Source of the DNA: Otatea glauca
Taxonomy: Eukaryota; Streptophyta; Magnoliopsida; Poales; Poaceae
DNA: 64,000 bases
Assembly (NCBI GenBank): GCA_036346275.1
Contig: CM070719.1
Location: 27,608,093 to 27,672,092, forward strand
Direction of reading: 5' to 3'
Shown here piece by piece: positions 58,307 through 64,000 of the stretch (position 1 is its first letter; each line of letters begins with the position of its first letter). Below the pieces are notes generated by a model. It was given only the letters and a program-made list of their open reading frames with translations, was not told the origin of the DNA and did not search any database. Both the position numbers and the translations under genes were made by a program.

Positions 58307-60092
58307 GGGGGAGTTAGTTTGTATACTATGTATTATATGTTTTTTTCCAGCATTTTCCTGAGTTGAGTTCGCTTCACTTAGACTTCTGGTATGCTTTGCA
58401 TGTACCTCTCATCTTGTGCTTTAGGTTGCTATCATGCGTGATTAGCTATTCTCTCTTCTCTCCAGGTTGAGTTCCCTCACAGTCTTATAAGTATAGCAGG
58501 TGTTGGGCCCCCTGGGTAGGCAAGGTCAGTGTTCACTCCCTAGTTTGGGATCTAAAATCAGCTTCCCTATGCCAGTCATTGGGGAAGATGAGAGCGAGTC
58601 TGAGCCGTAGTGAGTCTCTTCTATCTTTTCTATGCTCTATAGTCATCCAATTTGCAGTTTTCTAGACTTCTTCTCCTCATTCTGTATTTCTGGTTTCCAT
58701 TGAGTTTATTTGGTTTCCCTTATACCTAATTCTGCTAATAACTCATTTTAACCAGATTTGTGCTTAAATTGATTCACTTGTTGAGGGGGAGTTTGAGAAT
58801 CTGTTCATGCATTGCATATAGACTGTATTTTCTGTTTTATGAGCTTTGTCTATTATGTAAATGATTTAATCTTCATGCAATACACCACGCAACATCTTTT
58901 GAAGAAAACCACTAGCTTAGATATGTCCAAGTTCACTTATCATGTTAAGCATGTTAAAATTTGAAAATTGAAAGCTTTGAATGAAAACTTGATGAAACAT
59001 GATGCTTTTAGTTGCTAAGTTTCTTCTCTAGATGTATTTGCCATGATTTGTGAAATTTTGAATATCTCTAGAGTCCCTATAGCAACTTGAGTAAAACTTG
59101 TTTGATTCATACTAGAGTCCTTCATTTGCTCATGAATCAATGTGCTAAAAATGAAAATTAAGCAAAAATGACTTTATTTGTGCGTATTAGACTTAACACC
59201 TTACATTCACAAGACAACTTCTCATTGCACTTGGGATGAACATGGAATGCATCATGTATGACCAAGATCATCCTCTTAAGAGTTCTTCTTGAGATGGTCG
59301 AATGTGGCTTGAGTCAATTGCTTTAAAAAAACAATGCAAATAACAAAAACATAAGTGGGTAAAGAATGCAAATAATGTCAAACATTTGCATTAATTGAAA
59401 AATGAGCTCGAAGGACCTTGTATGCACTTCAAGATTCCCCAAAGTGTTGAGTAGGTTGAACTCTAGGTTTTTCTTTTGATCTTATGAGTGGCTTTTCCTC
59501 TAGTTTTGAAACTTTTGCTAAGTTTTGCACTTGTCAAATCTTGCTAAAAATGAAATATTATAAACTAAGCTTGCTAAAAAAATGTGTTTGCTCTTGGACA
59601 TGTCTTAGTTTGGTCATAATCTGAAATTGACAAGCTTGGTGTCATATCTTTTCATTATGATCAATTGGATAATCTTCAAAGCTTATTTAGGATGCATTTA
59701 ATGCATACATATAAAAAGGGGGAGAACATGCCATCTTGATGCCTATATTACCAAAAGGGGGAGAAAACATAGAAAAGGCATTCTTAAAAGATAAAAATGT
59801 GAATGCATCTTGGTTCTTATGATCTTGGTAAAAACTTGCTAAATCACTTGCTAAATCTAAGGATCATAAGCATATTTGAGCTTTTCATGAATTTTATTAG
59901 ATGTTTAGAGCTTTTGTGGAAAACTTGTTCCTTCCTTGGTTTTGCTCAAAATTTCTTCGTGTTAACTTGGTCATGTCCTTATTTTCTTTCTCTAGACCGT
60001 GTGGCTTTGCATTCAAATTGCTTTCTTCTTCTCCTTAAAACTCAAATTTATGCCTTTTTGGGTGTTTGTCAATATACTCATCAAGGGGAGGT
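58307..60092 (+). other. Copia-2 region between pol and 3' LTR
   Basis: In SIRE-type elements this place can hold an env-like ORF. Here I find none: frames are short and the sequence is AT-rich. Purine tracts GAGGGGGAG (58307), GAGGGGGAG (58784), AAAAGGGGGAG (59714 and 59754) and AAGGGGAGGT (60083) recur. Confidence 0.6.
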
Positions 60093-61700
60093 TGAAAGAC
60101 CATGTGGAGGTCTGTCCTTGATGGTGATAAGTAATTGACTGTGTTTTAGAATGAAGTGCTTGAGTTTAATTTTAATTGGATTTTCAAATTTGAAGCAATT
60201 TGAGATGAGTCTGCCACGAGCGGCACTACCGGCCTCTAGGAGCAGTAGTTATTTACCAGAGAAACATTTTCGTTGGTTCTGAATGCGAGCGGCACTATCG
60301 ACCTCTAGGGAGCGGTAGTGCCAGCAAAAGCGGCACCACTGGCCCCAAGGAACGGTAGTGCTGGTCTTTAAGCGAATTTTTTGGGATTTAAATTTTAAAA
60401 TTGTGGGCAATGCTATGTGATGTGTTTCCTTATTTTTAATGGTTGCAGGTCGACGAAGCTAGATCATGGTGAGGCGAAGGATGATCGGGACTAGACGAGG
60501 TGCGCGAGAGGTTCAAACGATCGGGGATCGCCGAAAGATGATCGGAGAAGGAGTCGTGGCAAGCCATGAAGATAAGGAACGGACAACATGCTAGCTAGGC
60601 GCTGCATGGATCAATGAGGGCCATTGGATCTTGGTCTATTTGATAGGTTAGCGGGTCTAGTTAGTACGCATTAAAAACCATGCAATAAAACCCATTTGCT
60701 TGTTGGGTTTTGGGTTAGCCCTTTCATGGCTGTATGAGTGGGTCAATCCTAGCCCTTGATGGTGTGCCTTAGGGTTTAGGACTCATCCAAGGGTGGAGGA
60801 TGACCCAAGAGTAGTGTGAATGGGGTAGGGGTGCCTTCCCCTTCTTCAATGTTTTAGAGGTTTTGATGCTCCTTTGAGTTTTGCCCACTTTGTTGTGAGG
60901 CTTTGTAAACCTCCCTTCCAGAAATGAAAAACCATTCCTCTCAATTCTGAATTTATTTTTCGCACTTAAATTCAGTCTTTACATACATGCAATTTACATT
61001 TATGCAATTTGGATTTACCTCCCCTCATTCTACATGCTTTTGGATCTTTTGTTGAGGATGTATGATTGATGGATGAGTCTTCTTTAGACCATATCCCAAT
61101 CATCTATGCAAGTCTTGAGTTCTTTCTCGAAAGAAATCGATTTTTGTTCTTGAGAGAATCAATCTTGGAAGAATGATTTTTGGGTGTTCTTGCCTTGATT
61201 TCTAGCTTGCTATGACATGTGGGAAGCCATCTTGGATCATCTTGATCATCAAGAACCCACGAGCTAGCTGAGAGCCAAGTTTTTGTTCCTGAGCCCGCTC
61301 TTGTGCACCCTTTCTTAAAATTGAAAAAGGTCAGAACTTTGATGTCGATTCTTACAATCGAGGGTTGTAATAGGTTCCTGACATCCATAGGAAGGTGTCC
61401 ACAATGTTTCATTGAGTTTGGATCAGTGGATCAAAAGATTCATCAATTTTCCTTTTTGAACCCGTGCTGAAATCATAGTTCATTCGCATGATTTTACTGT
61501 ACCTATAGTAATCTGGCACTACTGCTACAGTACCCCTAGTAGTGCCAAGTTTGTGGTAGTGCCAACCTTAGGCTGAAAATTGTGAAAATTGATTCTTCCG
61601 CTTCCATTTGATTTCTAGGGGTTTTGGCTTGGTTCCTTTGGGGGATAAAATTATTTTGGGATCATTAACCCCCCCCTCTGATCGTCATCTCGGTCCTTCA
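60093..61700 (+). repeat. 3' LTR of Copia-2
   Basis: It begins TGAAAGACC and ends CGGTCCTTCA. It has the same pairing words (60214-60362) with one GC-rich unit fewer than the 5' LTR, and it retains a segment (near 60700) that the 5' copy lacks. Confidence 0.92.
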
Positions 61701-61705
61701 GTAGT

Positions 61706-61779
61706 TTCAAAGTCCAATAAATTCCCTGAAAAGATAATGCTCTAGCGGACTAATTATCATAATTGGTCTCCTTATGATT
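61706..61779. other. Short unassigned stretch between Copia-2 and the next LTR
   Basis: This should continue the DNA left of 52629 (Gypsy-5 or its flank), but I see no protein match. Confidence 0.4.
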
Positions 61780-63186
61780 GTAACATCCCAATTTTTGATT
61801 TAAATTATTTTTATCCAATTTATCCTTTTGGGAATTTTCTAGATTTTATTTGGGATCTAAATAATATTTTGGGATTACCTTTCAAGAAAATAGTATTTAA
61901 ATTTGGATAAAATTTACGATAACTTTTGTCTAAAGTATTTTATTTGAGTTCTAAATGTCACAAAATATTTTGTAGATTTTTTGGTATTTTCCAAGTATTT
62001 TTTATATTTATTTGAAGCCATTTCAATTTTTGTAATTATTTTAAATTGAAAATCATTTGAAAAAATGGATTTTGCATTTGGTATGAAACCCTAGCCATCG
62101 GCCCATTTCTTCCTGGACCACACCACCCTAGCAGCTCGGCCTGGCTTACCGCTTGCACCCATGCCGCTGACAGGTGGGGCCCACTTGTTAACTGTCCGTC
62201 TAAGTCCGGCGTGGACACGGTGCGCTGGCCATGTCTGCTGCGGACATGGGTGGAATAGCAGCCATGGAATAGATGTCCATGCCTATAAAATGTGCACACC
62301 GAGACCGTCGTGACTCAAGGAATCAAAATCCTAGATCAATCGAGGAGATTGCGCCACCGGTTCATCAGAATTTGAAGAATTGTTCATGCGTCATCGTGAG
62401 GAGATTCTCGTTTATTCATCGTATCCGATGAACCTTGATGCCTGAGACTGGTATCATTGTCTTTGCCGTCACATGGTCTAGTTGGTGCACACCTTGGTTC
62501 GGCCAGAGCATCGCTGGAACACCGTCGCGCTGTGGAGCCCAAGCCACCGCCACTTCGAGCCAGGCCTCTATCGTTCCATATCACCAGAGGGGAATCGAAC
62601 CATGTGATCAGTTGTGTGTTGCTAAGAGCTCTCTAAGGATGCCCACTGTTGCTGCCATCGATGACCATCAGGCCCAGAGCAGCGTCGGCCGACGTGGCCT
62701 AGATGCGGTGCCAACATGTGGCAGGGTGACATCACGGTGCCCACAATCAGCCTTTGTGGTTCTTTTTCTTTCCAAAAATAATTCAGCCATAAATTAATTA
62801 GTTGATGATGTTAGAAATGACATCATAATCAGATTTTTTTCTTTAGAAAAAGAATTCAAAATTTTCATAAAAATCTTTTCCTATTCTTCATTTTCAATGT
62901 TTCGAGAGCCCATTCTCCTTTATACGAGCTCTGATTGAGGCAATTCAAAATTTTAAAATGTTCTAAATTCAAGACCTTTATTTTGGTGAATTTTATTTGA
63001 TTTTTGGTGATTTTTTTGTCTATGGTTTCTATATATTTTGGTATTAGCAAATTGTTTCGCGTAGACGTCGAAGTGCCGAAAGCGTACGAGGGTGAAGAGT
63101 TAACTCAAGCTCAAGGTCCAAATCAAGATCAAGAATTTTTCTAAGAAAATTTGTGTTTTTGATCATGTTGAACCTAGTTTTCAAAT
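61780..63186 (+). mobile_element. Gypsy-6: start of a large gypsy LTR
   Basis: It begins TGTAACATCCCAATTTTTG, the reverse complement of the end of the solo LTR in the host gene, so the same family lies here in plus orientation. It shares the GTAGACGT segment near 63060. The copy is interrupted at 63187 by a SIRE-type LTR, so its right part is off-window. ORFs at 62435-62797 have no known domain. Confidence 0.75.
62284..62290 (+). promoter_or_regulatory. TATA box of the Gypsy-6 LTR
   Basis: TATAAAA 504 bases after the LTR start, the same distance as the TATAAAT in the solo LTR of intron 1. Confidence 0.55.
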
Positions 63187-64000
63187 TGAAGGACCGAGAT
63201 GGCGATCAGAGGGGGTGAATGATCCTAAATTAAAATTTTCCTTCCCTAAAAAAGAATCAACCAAGCCCTCACAAGAAATGATCGAAAGGAGTAATTAACA
63301 CTGTATGGCCGGTGCTACCACTGTGGGGCCGGTAGCATCGGGTAGGGGGCGGTAGCACTGGGTCTCAAAAATCAACAAAGAACTCAGTACGAACTCAAAA
63401 GCAAAAATGATGCAACGTTTGATCGGTTGGTCCAAAACTTATGAAACTTGGTATGCACCTTCGTATGGAGGTCAGGAACCTATTCCAACCTTCAATCCAA
63501 GAGATTGACATCAAAGTTCTGACCTTTTTCGAATCGAAGGAAGAATGGACCGAGTGAGAGCAAAAACCAAAACCTTGATCTTGGACTTGCTCGTGGGGTA
63601 TTGATGATCAAGAGGATCTTGGATAGCCTCCCACATGTCAAAGCAAGCAAGATCACAACTCAAGAACACCAAAAACTCGATCTTCCAAGAATGATCCTCT
63701 AAAGAGCAAAAGAACGGTTTATTGCAAGGAAGAACACAAGATTTGCCTAGATGATTGCGATATGGTCTAAAGAAGTCTCATCCATCAATCATACATCATC
63801 AGCACAAAATTCACAAGCATTTAGAAGGAGGGGAGGCAAATCCAAATGTGCGGAAAGTAAATTGCAAGAATGTAAATTGCGAAATTTAAAGACAGAATTT
63901 AAAGCATAATGTAAATCCATAAAATAAATTCAAATTTAAGGAAATTAAACTTTTATTTCTGGAAGGGAGGTTTACAAAGCCACACAACAAAGTGGGCAAA
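63187..64000 (-). mobile_element. SIRE-type copia LTR, cut by the right window edge
   Basis: It begins TGAAGGACCGAGATGG, the reverse complement of the Copia-2 LTR end, and carries GGTGCTACC/GGTAGC words at 63306-63360. Whether it is a solo LTR or the end of a full element cannot be seen here. Confidence 0.85.

Larger units (their letters stand above)
52634..61700 (+). mobile_element. Copia-2: SIRE/Maximus-like Ty1/copia element
   Basis: LTRs of about 1.6 kb (52634-54229 and 60093-61700), perfect target duplication GTAGT (52629-52633 and 61701-61705), PBS at 54232 and purine tract at 60083. The order gag, integrase, RT, RNase H is copia. A 1.8-kb region between pol and the 3' LTR and several purine tracts fit the SIRE/Maximus lineage. 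The protease segment is deleted and frames are broken. Confidence 0.93.

Noticed and set aside
1..64000. CRISPR array, operon, toxin-antitoxin or phage module
   Set aside because: No spaced direct repeats, no ribosome-binding-site-led gene runs and no prokaryotic proteins; spliced host gene and plant retroelements explain the window.

Overview
The window is nuclear DNA from a flowering plant, most likely a grass. It is a nest of retrotransposons around one recognisable host gene. Evidence for a grass: a plant-specific split gene whose GC-rich first exon is followed by AT-rich introns, Ty3/gypsy and Ty1/copia elements of lineages abundant in grasses, an L1-type LINE, MITEs, and primer sites matching plant initiator tRNA-Met. 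There is no prokaryotic gene organisation and no organelle gene. The species cannot be named from the sequence alone.

Layout. 1-7467: Gypsy-1, minus strand, cut by the left window edge (part of pol, gag-protease, an extra ORF before gag, PBS and a 3.1-kb 5' LTR). 7468-11552: Gypsy-2, a decayed minus-strand gypsy element (gag, long leader, PBS, LTR) into which Gypsy-1 inserted. 11553-13598: low-copy-looking DNA with a possible orphan first exon, a short tandem repeat and a MITE candidate. 13599-20752: a seven-exon DUF3755/SANT-like host gene on the minus strand, with a 3.07-kb solo gypsy LTR (16966-20034) in its first intron. 21171-32930: Copia-1, plus strand, inserted about 0.4 kb upstream of that gene's start codon and itself carrying Gypsy-3 (21773-28449, minus strand). 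33025-33701: two MITE-like elements. 33820-43811: Gypsy-4, a chromodomain-bearing gypsy element on the plus strand whose two 2.4-kb LTRs lie in inverted instead of direct orientation. About 44400-52628: remains of a Tat-lineage gypsy element (Gypsy-5) split by an L1 LINE (46193-51723), which is itself split by a solo SIRE-type copia LTR (48310-50100). 52634-61700: a 9.1-kb SIRE/Maximus-like Copia-2. 61780-63186: the start of another LTR related to the solo LTR in the gene. 63187-64000: the edge of a third SIRE-type LTR copy.

The elements are mostly dead: frameshifts, nonsense codons (many explainable as C-to-T changes), internal deletions and nested insertions are visible. Target-site duplications I could read directly are TAAAC (solo LTR in the gene), CTCTC (Copia-1), ACCGC (Gypsy-4), AAGTC (solo SIRE LTR), GTAGT (Copia-2) and about nine bases around the LINE. 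These fix the order of nesting.

The strongest unusual signal is Gypsy-4. Its 5' LTR, PBS and about 45 bases of leader appear to have been inverted in place, leaving a 2.4-kb inverted repeat around a gag-pol body. The host gene is also notable: all seven exons join in frame despite a large solo LTR inside it and an 11.8-kb nested insertion close to its start. No new defence-like or enzymatic system was found.
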